64,000 nucleotides of DNA from Deltaproteobacteria bacterium (GTDB lineage Bacteria > Myxococcota_A > UBA796 > SXON01). The stretch spans positions 186,001-250,000 of the forward strand of contig CANFCK010000004.1 of the NCBI GenBank assembly GCA_947445035.1, read 5' to 3'. Positions 17,407 through 26,607 of the stretch are shown piece after piece. Both the position numbers and the translations under genes were made by a program. Numbering within the stretch: the first letter of the stretch is position 1; the number at the start of each line of letters is the position of its first letter. The notes beneath the pieces were generated by a model. It was given only the letters and a program-made list of their open reading frames with translations, had not been told where the DNA came from and did not search any database.

Positions 17407-19833
17407 CTACAGCGCCAGCCGTCGGTACACGTGGATGATCTGGGCTGGCAGCGTGTCCACCCGGTCAATCACGCAGTACCCGACGTCACCGTACATCCGT
17501 TTGAGGTAGGCCGGGCCGGTCGGATCAACGGTCACGCAAAAGGGATGGACACCGGCCTTGCGGGCCTCGCGCAGCGCGGCCCGCGTGTCCTCCTGGGCAT
17601 AGCGGTCGTAGTAGTGATCGCACCCACAGTCTAGCGGCTTGCCGTCTGACAACAGAAAAAGCAGCCGTGACCGTGCTGGTTCGGCAGCGAGCTTGCGGGT
17701 TGCGTGCCGAATCGCGGCGCCGTCGCGGTTCTCCATCTTGAAGCTGATGCGGCCGACGCGTTGGCGGCTCCGGTCGTCCCACGCGTCACGGAAGTCCTTC
17801 GCCACGTAGAACGCCACGTGTTCCCGCCCGTAGCCGGAGAACCCGTAGATCGCGAACGGGTCGCCGATGGCGTCGAGCGCCTCCGCCACCACGATGAGCG
17901 CTTCTTTCTCAACGTCGATGACGCGCCGCTTGCCGCCTGCCGCGGTCGCCTCGTTGGTCGAGCTGCTCATGTCGAGCAGAAAGGCGACCGCGACGTCGCG
18001 GCGCTCCGGCAGCGTCCGACTGTAGACGCGCTCGCTCCGCTCGCCGGTGACCCGCCCTTCCACAACGCCCCGAACCACGCGGTCGATGTCGAGCTCGTCG
18101 CCATCAGGTTGCCCGCGGACGCGGGTGCGACCCTCGGGCCGCAGCGCCTGGAACGTCCGCCGAAGCCGCTCGATGTGATGGCGTTCACGCTCCATCACCT
18201 CATCGACGAAGGTACGGTCACCCTCGCGGAGGCGCGCCTCGCGCACCACCACCCACTGCGGCTTGTAGTCGTCGATGGTGCAGTCCCACTCCCGGTACAC
18301 ATAGTTGCGGCCGGTGGCGGTGACGTCGGGGTCCTGGGGGATTCCGGTCGCCTGGGTGGCGCTCGCTCCGCCCACGGCGGTGCCAGCGTCGACCAGCGCC
18401 CCGCCCGGCGGGGCGTGGCGTTCCAACATCGCTTCCATCTGGGCGAAGGCGGTGGCGTCGGCGAGGCTTTCGCGTCGACGTTCTCCCTCCCGGCGTCGCT
18501 CCCGAGCCTCGGCCAACGTGATCTCCTCGCCCCGGGCGGCGGCTGCTTCCCGAAGCGCACGCGCCTCCGCTTCGGCGCGCCGCTCGGGCTCCCCGGCTGC
18601 CTCAGGCGCGATTCGGGTGCCCATCGCGGGAGGCTGGAAGGTGGCCTCGGGGGGCGTCGCCCCCTCGCCGGGAAGTCGGATCCTCTCGCTTCCCTGACTC
18701 CGCGGCGGCGCGCTGGGTTGGGCTCGGAGCATCAGGGCTTCGATCGTGGGGTAGTTCTCTTGCACCGCCCGGGCGACGTCGGTCACCGCGAGGGTCCCCA
18801 GCGACCGGGAAAGTGTCCACAACGGCGCAATCGCCTCGCTCACAGAGGGATCGAGCGCGAGCTCTTCGAGCGCCCACAGCCGCCTCGCAAGCGCCTCAAC
18901 CGCGCGCGCGGCCGCCCCCGTCGGCTCAGGGCGCGAGCCTCGCATCGCCGCGCCGACCACCGCCAGATCGCGGGCGATGCCTGGGTATTCGGCGCCGAGG
19001 TGCGCCTCGATCCGCGCGTCCTCCAAAAGTTGAAAAAGTTCCCGGGCCAGGCTGCGATTGGAGAAGGAGCGAAACCACCGCTCCAACTCGCTCTCGTCGT
19101 CCCGGACATCGGGCCAACCCCCTAAAGGGGCAGGGAGTTGGTCTAAAGCAAGGTCGAAGGTGCCGAACTCCAGATAGCCTGCGCCGATGGCCGTGAGCAC
19201 GCGATACATGGCGAAGTCGCGTTCGTCGCCGAACTGCTCGATCACCTCCGGCAGATACACGTGGTGGCCGTCGGAAAATGCGCGACCTTTTCCTGGTCGT
19301 ACCTGGACATCTTCCCCACAATGCGCGCGGGCGTAGAGGGTGAGCGTGCGCGACACCTCGGCGAGGGCCACACCGCCGTTGAGCGCGTTGACCGCCGCCA
19401 GCGCCGCCCCGGACTCTCGCTTGAGGAACGACTCGGCCTTTTGGTGGCTCTCTTCGTGCAGGAGCACACCCTGCCGAACGAAACTACGAAGCGCCTCATC
19501 GTCAAGCGCGTCCACCAGGTCCGGGAGGGTGCGCGCGAGGAGGCTCAGCGCCTCCGGGCGGGTGGCGCCGATCTCCTCCAACAGGCTGAAGTACACCGAA
19601 CGCCGGCCGGCCGGCACGCGCGCCAGGTGGTCGGGGATGGTGACGGCAACGATGCGCGCGAGCTCCCCGTCGTGACGCGCCACCTTGGCCACGAGGCGGC
19701 CGTAGGCTTCGGCCTCGGCCTCGCCGATGCCATCGCGGATCGCCGCGCGGTACCGGAACCAGGCACGCAGTGCGGCGGCGTCGGCGCGCAACAGGCTTAG
19801 GGCAGGGGCGACATCGCGCGCCCACGGGGGCAC
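17407..19833 (-). CDS. VWA-domain protein of the NorD/CbbO type
   Basis: 808 residues from GTG 19833. A CTG at 19893 overlapping the upstream stop (CTGA) would add 20 codons of plausible sequence, and no ATG/GTG/TTG exists in between. The large N-terminal helical region is followed by a charged linker (Arg/Glu-rich, about 420-480). The C-terminal von Willebrand A domain has an intact MIDAS start DMSSST (about residue 617) and LLFLLSDGKPLD. CbbO/NorD proteins work with CbbQ/NorQ-type MoxR ATPases to activate metalloenzymes such as Rubisco or NO reductase. The partner ATPase lies directly upstream. No nor or cbb genes are nearby, so the client is unknown. Confidence 0.85.
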   Translation of the reverse strand: MPPWARDVAPALSLLRADAAALRAWFRYRAAIRDGIGEAEAEAYGRLVAKVARHDGELARIVAVTIPDHLARVPAGRRSVYFSLLEEIGATRPEALSLLARTLPDLVDALDDEALRSFVRQGVLLHEESHQKAESFLKRESGAALAAVNALNGGVALAEVSRTLTLYARAHCGEDVQVRPGKGRAFSDGHHVYLPEVIEQFGDERDFAMYRVLTAIGAGYLEFGTFDLALDQLPAPLGGWPDVRDDESELERWFRSFSNRSLARELFQLLEDARIEAHLGAEYPGIARDLAVVGAAMRGSRPEPTGAAARAVEALARRLWALEELALDPSVSEAIAPLWTLSRSLGTLAVTDVARAVQENYPTIEALMLRAQPSAPPRSQGSERIRLPGEGATPPEATFQPPAMGTRIAPEAAGEPERRAEAEARALREAAAARGEEITLAEARERRREGERRRESLADATAFAQMEAMLERHAPPGGALVDAGTAVGGASATQATGIPQDPDVTATGRNYVYREWDCTIDDYKPQWVVVREARLREGDRTFVDEVMERERHHIERLRRTFQALRPEGRTRVRGQPDGDELDIDRVVRGVVEGRVTGERSERVYSRTLPERRDVAVAFLLDMSSSTNEATAAGGKRRVIDVEKEALIVVAEALDAIGDPFAIYGFSGYGREHVAFYVAKDFRDAWDDRSRQRVGRISFKMENRDGAAIRHATRKLAAEPARSRLLFLLSDGKPLDCGCDHYYDRYAQEDTRAALREARKAGVHPFCVTVDPTGPAYLKRMYGDVGYCVIDRVDTLPAQIIHVYRRLAL

Positions 19834-19889
19834 CTCGCCGTCACGAACAAGGCGGCTGCCTGCCCGACGGATACGCTCGCGCAGCGTGC

Positions 19890-20702
19890 TCAGAAGTAGT
19901 CCGCGACGATCTCGTCGATGGTTCGGCCCAGATCACGATCGTCGGTGAGGGTGCGGGTGAAGGCCGCCCGGCAGGCTGAGCGCGCTTCGACCCCCTGCGC
20001 AAGGAGTTTTCCACAGTAGACCAACAGTCGCGTGCTCACGCCCTCTTCAAGACCGCGGTCGGTCAGATTGCGGATCTTTTCGCCGACCTTGACCAACCGC
20101 GCTGCCCGATCGACGTCGAGCTTCGCTTCGGCGACAACGATGTCACGCTCGAGATCCGGCGGGGGGTAACGGAACTCAAGCGATACGAAGCGCTGCCGGG
20201 TTGAGGGCTTCAGCTCCTTGATGACCGATTGATACCCGGGGTTGTAGCTGACGACCATCATGAACTCGGGCGGCGCCGACAGCACGGTGGCGAGGCGGTC
20301 GATCGGCAAAACTCGACGGTCGTCGGTCAGCGGGTGAATCACCACCAAGGTGTCTTTTCGCGCCTCCACGACCTCGTCCAAATACACGATGGCGCCATGG
20401 CGTACCGCGCTGGTAAGCGGACCGTCCACCCACACGGTCTCATCTCCTGAAAGCAGGTAGCGGCCTAGTAGATCGGAGGCGCTCAGGTCTTCGTGGCAGG
20501 CGACGGTGACCAACGGGCGCCCGAGCTTCCAGGCCATGTGGGAAACGAAACGCGTCTTGCCGCAGCCGGTCGGCCCCTTCAGCAGCACCGGGAGCTGGGC
20601 GTTCCAAGCGTGCTGGAACAGGCTGACCTCGTCGGCGACCGGCCGATAGAACGGCTCACGAGGAATGAGGTAGTCGGCAACGGAGGGCGTGAGCTGGCGC
20701 AT
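19890..20702 (-). CDS. MoxR-family AAA+ ATPase, NorQ/CbbQ type
   Basis: 270 residues from ATG 20702 ([20 protein letters not shown]); a longer reading frame upstream runs into the divergent aminotransferase and is not conserved-looking. Walker A GPTGCGKT (43-50), Walker B IVYLDEV, sensor region [10 protein letters not shown] and the QRF..LEFRYP segment are typical of CbbQ/NirQ/NorQ. The C-terminal CbbQ domain includes [12 protein letters not shown]. It would hydrolyse ATP to remodel or activate a target together with the VWA protein encoded next. The intergenic distance depends on the VWA start (overlap of 4 nt if CTG is used). Confidence 0.9.
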   Translation of the reverse strand: MRQLTPSVADYLIPREPFYRPVADEVSLFQHAWNAQLPVLLKGPTGCGKTRFVSHMAWKLGRPLVTVACHEDLSASDLLGRYLLSGDETVWVDGPLTSAVRHGAIVYLDEVVEARKDTLVVIHPLTDDRRVLPIDRLATVLSAPPEFMMVVSYNPGYQSVIKELKPSTRQRFVSLEFRYPPPDLERDIVVAEAKLDVDRAARLVKVGEKIRNLTDRGLEEGVSTRLLVYCGKLLAQGVEARSACRAAFTRTLTDDRDLGRTIDEIVADYF

Positions 20703-20744
20703 CTGCGCAGTCTTACCCCCATCGCGATACGTCGGGCGGCATCG

Positions 20745-21977
20745 ATGTCCAACAGCCTGCCCGTTCTGGTAGCCGAGCATCCCGCGGCGGCGAGGTTGTT
20801 GTCGCCACTGGGGCGTCGGGCTGAGGTGCCGTTGGGCATCCCCCAACAAAGTGCGCAGGCTGCCGGCTGCATTCGGCAAGCGAGCATCGGGCAGATCACC
20901 TCAGGCGACGGCGTGCCGCTCACCGTGCCGGCGGTTGCGGATCACTTCGCGGGTCTCGACCGGCGCGCGGCCTTCCTGTACGCCCCGACGGCGGGCCTTC
21001 GCCCCTTGCGCGAAGCGTGGCGTCAGCGCATCGACGTGCCAGGTTGCAGCCTGCCGATCGTCACCAGCGGCATGTCGCACGGCCTGTCGATCCTCGCCGA
21101 TCTCTTCTCCTGCCCCGAGCATCCGCTGGTCCTGGCGGACCCGTTCTGGGACAACTACAGCACCATTTGGACGATGCGGACGGGTGCGGAACTTCGCAGC
21201 TTTCCATTCTTCAACCAGTCCCGCGGCTTCAACCTCGCAGGGCTTGGGCGAAGGCTCGACGAGCTGGCCGGGCCCGCATCTCTCCTGCTCAACTTCCCCA
21301 ACAACCCCACCGGCTACACCGTCACCGTGCGCGAAGCCGAGGCGCTCATCGAGCGCATCCTCGCCCACCCGCACCCCCTCGCGGTCATCTGTGACGACGC
21401 CTACGCCGGCCTGTATTTCGAACCCGACTGTTACGGTCGCTCCTTGTTCGGGGCCCTCGCCGCGCGCGCCGACCGCGAGCGGCTCCTGGTCTGCAAGGTG
21501 GACGGGGCCACCAAGGAGCTGGTCTTCTTCGGTGGTCGGGTTGGCTTTCTCACCTTCGGCGTCGATGGCCCCGCGGGCGAGGCGCTGATGGACAAGGCGG
21601 CCGCGATCCTTCGGGGTACGGTCTCAAGCGTCAATGCGCCCGCGCAGGCCGCGGTTTTGGCGGCGCTCGGTGACCCCAACCTTTCGTCGCAACAGGAGAA
21701 AGTGCTCGGCGTGCTACGACGGCGCTACCATGCGCTCAGCAGCGCCCTCGAACGAGAGGGACTCGATGCGCTCCCGTTCAACAGCGGCTGCTTCGCGCTG
21801 ATTCAGCTTCGCCCCGATCAGGACGCCGACCGGCTGCGCGTGCGGCTCATCCACGAGCAGTCGACGGGGGTGATCGCGGTGCCCTCGACCAACGCGCTCC
21901 GTGTGGCGTTCTGTTCCATCGACGAGGCCGACATTCCCGATCTGGCGGCGCGCATTGCCGCTGTGGTCCGGCCCTGA
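20745..21977 (+). CDS. Class I/II PLP-dependent aminotransferase
   Basis: 410 residues from ATG 20745, divergent from the MoxR gene 42 bp away. Fold-type I motifs are visible: the N-terminal substrate/PLP region [22 protein letters not shown], the PLP-ring Asp in [13 protein letters not shown], and the Schiff-base Lys, most likely in [10 protein letters not shown]. The Arg binding the substrate carboxylate is probably in the C-terminal NALRVAFC. Substrate specificity cannot be read from the sequence; alanine/aspartate/valine-pyruvate-type enzymes are candidates. The gene overlaps a lipoprotein gene by 4 nt if that gene uses a CTG start. Confidence 0.87.
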   Translation: MSNSLPVLVAEHPAAARLLSPLGRRAEVPLGIPQQSAQAAGCIRQASIGQITSGDGVPLTVPAVADHFAGLDRRAAFLYAPTAGLRPLREAWRQRIDVPGCSLPIVTSGMSHGLSILADLFSCPEHPLVLADPFWDNYSTIWTMRTGAELRSFPFFNQSRGFNLAGLGRRLDELAGPASLLLNFPNNPTGYTVTVREAEALIERILAHPHPLAVICDDAYAGLYFEPDCYGRSLFGALAARADRERLLVCKVDGATKELVFFGGRVGFLTFGVDGPAGEALMDKAAAILRGTVSSVNAPAQAAVLAALGDPNLSSQQEKVLGVLRRRYHALSSALEREGLDALPFNSGCFALIQLRPDQDADRLRVRLIHEQSTGVIAVPSTNALRVAFCSIDEADIPDLAARIAAVVRP

Positions 21978-22519
21978 CCCTCGCGGCTGCGCTGCTCCTG
22001 GCGGGATGTGCCTCGCGGGAACTCGATGGCCCGTACGTGTTGACCACCGGCTTGACCGGCGCGAGCCAGCTCGATTGGGGCGCGGTTCCGCACACCCTGG
22101 TGGTGACGACGACGGCGGGTCCGGTGCAGGTGGATGGTGCCGGCAAACAAACGTTGATCTCGGCCTACCCTGCACGCCGAGTGGCGGTTCGTCCCGATGC
22201 CATTCTGTCCATCCGCACCAGCGCCGGGACCGTATGGATCGACGCGGCCGGCAGCCTTCGCACCAACGAGGACGTCGTGCTCACCGGTCTCAAGGCGCCG
22301 CGGTCGCTCACTTGCGACCGGTTGGAGCGCACCTACCTGGTGGCCGGCACGCCAGAACCGGCGCTCTACCGGGTCGAAGCGGGCGCGTTGGTCTCGATCG
22401 CGGAGTGGGTCGGCCCCGTGACCGACAGCGCGTGGGGCCCGGGCGGCTGGCTGGGGGAGAGGATGCTGTACCTTGTGCGCTCCGACGGGGTTCTGGAGTA
22501 CGTCGAGCCGCCGCCCTGA
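21974..22519 (+). CDS. Lipoprotein with apparent CTG start
   Basis: 181 residues. The frame encodes [18 protein letters not shown], a textbook lipoprotein signal with LAGC lipobox (Cys12), but no ATG, GTG or TTG precedes it in frame. The only start near the right place is CTG 21974, which overlaps the aminotransferase stop as CTGA. A GTG at 22037 would cut off the signal peptide. The mature part is a Val/Thr/Gly-rich beta-strand domain of about 165 residues, possibly a partial propeller (for instance TYLVAGTPEPALYRVEAG), and is unrecognised. It was probably acquired as the last gene of the aminotransferase unit. Confidence 0.72.
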   Translation: MTLAAALLLAGCASRELDGPYVLTTGLTGASQLDWGAVPHTLVVTTTAGPVQVDGAGKQTLISAYPARRVAVRPDAILSIRTSAGTVWIDAAGSLRTNEDVVLTGLKAPRSLTCDRLERTYLVAGTPEPALYRVEAGALVSIAEWVGPVTDSAWGPGGWLGERMLYLVRSDGVLEYVEPPP

Positions 22520-22533
22520 CAGGGGATGAGGCC

Positions 22534-23811
22534 TCAGCTCGAGAGCAAGGCCTTCCACGCCGGCCACCGATCCACGCGCGGCTCGCTCGGGAGTCGAGCG
22601 CGGAGGGCCTCGAGGTTCCACATTGGCGGCGGCGTGGGCTCAGCGGCGAACGTACCAGCGGCCAGCTCTGCGGCCACGTCTCGATAGGCTTCACGGAAGG
22701 GCTTGTCCCGTCGGTACGCCTCCGCCGCGGCGTACAATGCCGGGTCGAGCGGGCGCGGTGTCGCTTCGATGGCTGCGGCAAGGTGCGCCGCGATGCGCAG
22801 CGCTGCTCGGCCTTGGCGGACCCCCCGCAGCAGGGGGCCCTTCGTGAGCTGCACATCGCGCTGATAGCCTCCGGGCAGGGCGACGACGTCTTCGATCTCT
22901 CGGCGGGCGGCGCGCACGCCGACTGCCGACGCCCGGAGCAGCTCCGCCACGTCCGGATTCCGCTTCTGCGGCATGATCGAGCTTCCCGTGGTGAACGCCG
23001 CCGGCAGTCGGACCGAGGCGAATTCGCTCGACGAGAAGATGACAAGGTCCCAGGCCCATCGGCCGACGAGCCCCGTCGCGGCGCCGAGCGCGCCCAAGGC
23101 GGCGGACTCCACGATGCCGCGGGTCAGTTGGGGCGTGGTGACGGGGTCCTCGACGGCGGAAAACCCAAGAATTTGAGCGGAGAATACGCGGTCGAGCGGC
23201 AGCGGGCTTCCGTACCCGGCGGCCGAGCCGAGCGGGCTTCGATCGGCTAGTGCACGAGCAGCGGTCAAAAGTGGGACGCTGTCGACCAGCGCCGCACAGT
23301 AGCCGCCCGCCCAGAGCCCGTAGGACGAGGGCATCGCCGGCTGCAAATGGGTGTAGCCGGTCATCGGAAGGTCGCGATGCAGCGCCGCGAATCCCAGCCA
23401 TGCATCGGCGAGCGCCCGCCACTCTCGTTCCGTCTGGTCAAGCTCGTCGAGCATCCACAGGCGCAGCGCTGTGAGCACCTGGTCGTTGCGACTGCGTCCG
23501 GTGTGGAGCTTGCCGGCGACCGGACCCAACCGCGCCGTCAGCCGCGCCTCGATCGCGGTGTGGACATCTTCTTCGGCAGGATCGATGCGGAACTCGGCGC
23601 GCTCGATCTCCGCGAGCAGAGTGAGGAGGCCCTTTCGGAGCACCGCCCCTTCGTTTGTCGTGAGCAGTCCCGCTCGTTCGAGGACATGCGTGTGCGCGGC
23701 GCTGCCGACGACGTCGTGGGCCGCCCAGGCCAAATCAACCACCGGGTCATCCCCGACGGTGAACGCCGCCACCGCGCTGTCGAGGTCCCCACCCTTGTCC
23801 CACAGCCGCAT
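22534..23811 (-). CDS. argH: Argininosuccinate lyase
   Basis: A 425-residue fumarase/aspartase-superfamily enzyme (argininosuccinate to arginine + fumarate), the last step of arginine synthesis. Signature regions are HTGRSRNDQV, the catalytic His region MTGYTHLQPAMP, and the superfamily signature GSSIMPQKRNPDVAELL with the flexible-loop Ser. It is slightly shorter than the usual 455-470 residues. Its ATG overlaps the argB TGA by one base (TGATG), so the two are coupled. Confidence 0.96.
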   Translation of the reverse strand: MRLWDKGGDLDSAVAAFTVGDDPVVDLAWAAHDVVGSAAHTHVLERAGLLTTNEGAVLRKGLLTLLAEIERAEFRIDPAEEDVHTAIEARLTARLGPVAGKLHTGRSRNDQVLTALRLWMLDELDQTEREWRALADAWLGFAALHRDLPMTGYTHLQPAMPSSYGLWAGGYCAALVDSVPLLTAARALADRSPLGSAAGYGSPLPLDRVFSAQILGFSAVEDPVTTPQLTRGIVESAALGALGAATGLVGRWAWDLVIFSSSEFASVRLPAAFTTGSSIMPQKRNPDVAELLRASAVGVRAARREIEDVVALPGGYQRDVQLTKGPLLRGVRQGRAALRIAAHLAAAIEATPRPLDPALYAAAEAYRRDKPFREAYRDVAAELAAGTFAAEPTPPPMWNLEALRARLPSEPRVDRWPAWKALLSS

Positions 23812-24713
23812 CAGGCGGGCTCGTCGCTCTGGCGGGCCACGAGCATGGTTCCGCAGCCTTCATTGGTGAAGACTTCCAGGAGCAACGCCTGTTCCCTCGT
23901 CCCGTCGATCAGGTGCACCCGCGGAACGCCGCCCAGCAGCGCGTCTTTTACCGCCGCGAGCTTGGGGAGCATGCCACCGGAGACAACGCCCTGGCGGATG
24001 AGCTCTTCCACGGTGCCGAGATCTCCGAAAGAGACCAGCCGCCGTGGATCGTCACGATCCTCCAGCAAGCCGGGCACGGACGTGCACACGATGAGCTTTT
24101 CGGCCTTCACCGCGATGGCCAGGCGGGAGGCGATGGTGTCCGCGTTGGTGTTGAGCAGGTTCCCCGCCGCGTCGGCGATGAGCGAGCAGTAGACCGGCAC
24201 GATACCCGCGTCGAGCAAGAGCCGCGGGAGCGTTTCGTCCACCGCGGTGATGTCGCCCACGTGGCCGAAGTCGACGGACTGCTCGGCCCCGGTCGAGGGA
24301 TCGCGAACGGTGCGCGCGGGGCGTCGGATCCCAGTCACGCTCATGCCATCGCCACCCGAGAGCCCGACCGCCTTGACGCCGTGCGCGGCGAGCGCCCCTA
24401 CCAGCTCGCTGTTGAGCTGCCCGCGGAAGATCATGCGCGCCAGTTCGAGCGTGCGCGCGTCGGTGACGCGGCGGCCTGCGACGACCTCGCGGGGGATGCC
24501 CATGGTGGCGCACGCTGCGTCGAGCTGCGGGCCCCCGCCATGGACCAACGCCAGGCGGATGCCGACGTGGTGTAAAAGCGCAATGTCTTCACAAAGGGCG
24601 TCCCGAGCCGCCGCGCTGGCGAGGACCGCGCCCGAGAGCTTGATCACGAAAGTACGGCCGCGGAACAGGCGTAAGTAGGGGTGGGCGTCGCGCAGAGAGA
24701 GAAGGCGTTCCAT
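23811..24713 (-). CDS. argB: Acetylglutamate kinase (amino-acid kinase family)
   Basis: 300 residues from ATG 24713 (MERLLSLRDAHPYL); an upstream start would add nonconserved residues. Motifs of the amino-acid kinase fold are the ATP-binding Lys in VIKLSGAVL, LVHGGGPQLD, the N-acyl-glutamate-binding region GRRVTDARTLE, VGLSGGDG, LNTNADTIASRLA and the C-terminal VSGGMLPKL. It phosphorylates N-acylglutamate. If the carbamoyltransferase of this cluster is succinyl-specific, the true substrate may be N-succinylglutamate (inference). It is separated from the divergent sensor kinase by 54 bp, which should contain both promoters. Confidence 0.95.
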   Translation of the reverse strand: MERLLSLRDAHPYLRLFRGRTFVIKLSGAVLASAAARDALCEDIALLHHVGIRLALVHGGGPQLDAACATMGIPREVVAGRRVTDARTLELARMIFRGQLNSELVGALAAHGVKAVGLSGGDGMSVTGIRRPARTVRDPSTGAEQSVDFGHVGDITAVDETLPRLLLDAGIVPVYCSLIADAAGNLLNTNADTIASRLAIAVKAEKLIVCTSVPGLLEDRDDPRRLVSFGDLGTVEELIRQGVVSGGMLPKLAAVKDALLGGVPRVHLIDGTREQALLLEVFTNEGCGTMLVARQSDEPA

Positions 24714-24767
24714 GGGCGCGGAGCTAACTCGAATTGCGCGGCCCCGGCGGATGGGTGAGGGAGGCGG

Positions 24768-26051
24768 GTGCTCGCCCACAACCAGGACCCCGCCAACGCG
24801 CTGAGCTGGTTTCGTTGGTACCGGCGGGCAGCCGGCGGTCTTGTGCTGGTCAGCGCGTCCTCGGGCGCGTTGTGGGGTGTGGGTCCTCGGTGGGGCCTGT
24901 CGACGGCGCTTTTGGGTGCTTTCGTCCTCGTCGAGCTCGGCGAAACGGTGTGGTTGCGCCGGCGGCCGGCCAGCTGGCGCCTCGTCGATGTCGCGGCCGG
25001 CTCGGCGCTCGCGGCCGTCGCGCTCGCCTGCGTTCTATTCCGTGCCGGGGATCACCCCGCGCTCACCCTCCTCTTGCAGCTCGTGATCCCGTGCGCGCTG
25101 GTTCTTCCGACGCCCCGCGCCTGGGTGGCATGCACGGCGGTGATCCTGCTCCACAACGGCATGGTCTATGTTGGTCCTAGGCTCCTGGCCGACGACGGCC
25201 TCTTTCACGCGGAACTGGCGTCTCGTCGGCTATCCGCCGTTCTGGGCTTTGACGTTTCCGCGATCGCGATGACGGCAACTGGGAGCGGGATACGCGGCGC
25301 GCTGCGGGACCGCGAGGAGCGGATGCAGCGCGCGCTAGACGACAAACATCGCGATGAGCGCCTCATCGCGCTCGGCACGATGGCGGCGGGAATCGCGCAC
25401 GAGCTGGGTACGCCGTTGTCGTCCATCGACCTGCTGGCGGGCGAGGCGCAGGCGGAACCGGCGGAGGCACCCGGGCTCTTGCGCACGATTCGTGGCCAGG
25501 TCGGTCGTTGCCGCGAGATCCTGGACCGCATCCGCGGCAGCACCTCGAAGACCGTCTCCGACGAGGTCGATGGATTTGGGCGCGAGCTTGAAGGCTGGCT
25601 TCGCGACTGGCAGGCCGCCGGCATCAATCGGCACACCGTCGCCCTCGACCTCGCGCCCGAGCTTTATGCCGCGAGTGTCCTGGGGGACCCCGACACCTGG
25701 CGCGGCTCTTTCTGGACGCTCCTCGACAATGCCTTGCGGGCCGGCGGTCCGCTCTCTCTTCGCGGACGCCTGGCTTTGAGCACCGTGGTCATCGAGTTGG
25801 ATGATTCCGGGTCGGGGCCGACCCCGAACGTGGTCAACCAGGCGTGCGAACCATTTTTTACCCGATGGCACGATGGTGGCCCCGAAGGTCGCGGTCTCGG
25901 ACTGTTTGTCGCACGCGGGTTCGCGCGGCGATGGGGAGGAGATATTACGTTGACGCGTCGCCCGGGGGGCGGGGGGCGGGCTACCGTCCGGCTGGCGACA
26001 CTCACGACCGCGCGGAGCTTGGATGGATACGATTCTGGTGGTGGAGGATGA
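24768..26051 (+). CDS. RegB/PrrB-like redox sensor histidine kinase
   Basis: 427 residues from GTG 24768 with a GAGGGAGGCGG leader. About five or six membrane helices (roughly 25-165) precede the dimerisation domain. The H-box IAHELGTPLSSI has the phospho-acceptor His211. Cys248 in GRCREILDRI sits where the redox-active Cys of RegB/PrrB lies. A weak counterpart of the quinone-binding loop is seen at GDHPALTLL (95-102). The ATPase domain has N (TLLDNALRAGG) and G boxes (GRGLGLFVA). RegB-type kinases respond to the quinone pool and thiol state. The gene overlaps its regulator by 29 nt and is embedded in the arginine cluster. Confidence 0.87.
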   Translation: MLAHNQDPANALSWFRWYRRAAGGLVLVSASSGALWGVGPRWGLSTALLGAFVLVELGETVWLRRRPASWRLVDVAAGSALAAVALACVLFRAGDHPALTLLLQLVIPCALVLPTPRAWVACTAVILLHNGMVYVGPRLLADDGLFHAELASRRLSAVLGFDVSAIAMTATGSGIRGALRDREERMQRALDDKHRDERLIALGTMAAGIAHELGTPLSSIDLLAGEAQAEPAEAPGLLRTIRGQVGRCREILDRIRGSTSKTVSDEVDGFGRELEGWLRDWQAAGINRHTVALDLAPELYAASVLGDPDTWRGSFWTLLDNALRAGGPLSLRGRLALSTVVIELDDSGSGPTPNVVNQACEPFFTRWHDGGPEGRGLGLFVARGFARRWGGDITLTRRPGGGGRATVRLATLTTARSLDGYDSGGGG

Positions 26052-26595
26052 CGAGGTCCATCGGGAGGCCCTCGCGCGCACGCTTCGGCGAGCGGGCTTC
26101 GCGGTGCTCTCGGCCTCTGGCGTGGCCCAGGCCAGCGCCAGCATGCGCAATCGCCTGCCGGCCGGCGCCGTCATCGATCTGAGGCTCGGGGATGGAGATG
26201 GGCTCGCAGTCGTCCGGATGCTCAGCGTGCGGGCGCCGGCGTGTCGGATCCTGGTGCTGACCGGTTTTGGGTCGATCCCGGTGGCCGTGGAGGCCGTCAA
26301 GTGCGGTGCGGTCGACGTATTCACCAAGCCGACCAGCCCGGAGGTCATCGTCGCGGCGCTCACCAAGGCGTTCGCGTCCCCCACGCCCGCCACCCAACTC
26401 GAAGACCTCGAGCGCGAACACATTCGCAAGGCGCTTGAGGGCACGGACGGCAACATCTCGCACGCCGCGCGCCGGTTGGGGCTGCACCGGCGCACGCTCC
26501 AGCGGAAGTTGCAGCGACTGGACGGCGCGTCCACCGACGGTGCCGAGGGTGATGCTGTCGATGAGTCAGACGACGACGGTGGCGACGGAGCCTGA
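26023..26595 (+). CDS. RegA/PrrA/ActR-like response regulator
   Basis: 190 residues. The receiver domain (1-118) contains the acidic pocket VEDDE, phospho-acceptor Asp52 (VIDLRLGDGDG), Thr80 and Lys102. The Fis-like helix-turn-helix follows at about 136-164 (NISHAARRLGLHRRTLQRKL), the near-invariant RegA/ActR DNA-binding helix. The tail is Asp-rich and probably disordered, which is unusual for the family. Known members control redox-dependent respiration, CO2 and nitrogen fixation genes. Here it probably works with the upstream RegB-like kinase; targets are not identifiable in the window. It ends 12 nt from the convergent carbamoyltransferase. Confidence 0.9.
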   Translation: MDTILVVEDDEVHREALARTLRRAGFAVLSASGVAQASASMRNRLPAGAVIDLRLGDGDGLAVVRMLSVRAPACRILVLTGFGSIPVAVEAVKCGAVDVFTKPTSPEVIVAALTKAFASPTPATQLEDLEREHIRKALEGTDGNISHAARRLGLHRRTLQRKLQRLDGASTDGAEGDAVDESDDDGGDGA

Positions 26596-26607
26596 GCCGT
26601 GCTGGGC

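Noticed and set aside
13525..17634. A 1369-codon open frame on the plus strand opposite the MYXO-CTERM and OmpA-like genes
   Set aside because: It is a product of the GC-rich codon bias of Asp/Gly/Val-rich sequence on the other strand; the translated protein is Val/Gly low-complexity without domains, while the minus-strand genes have signal peptides and recognisable domains.
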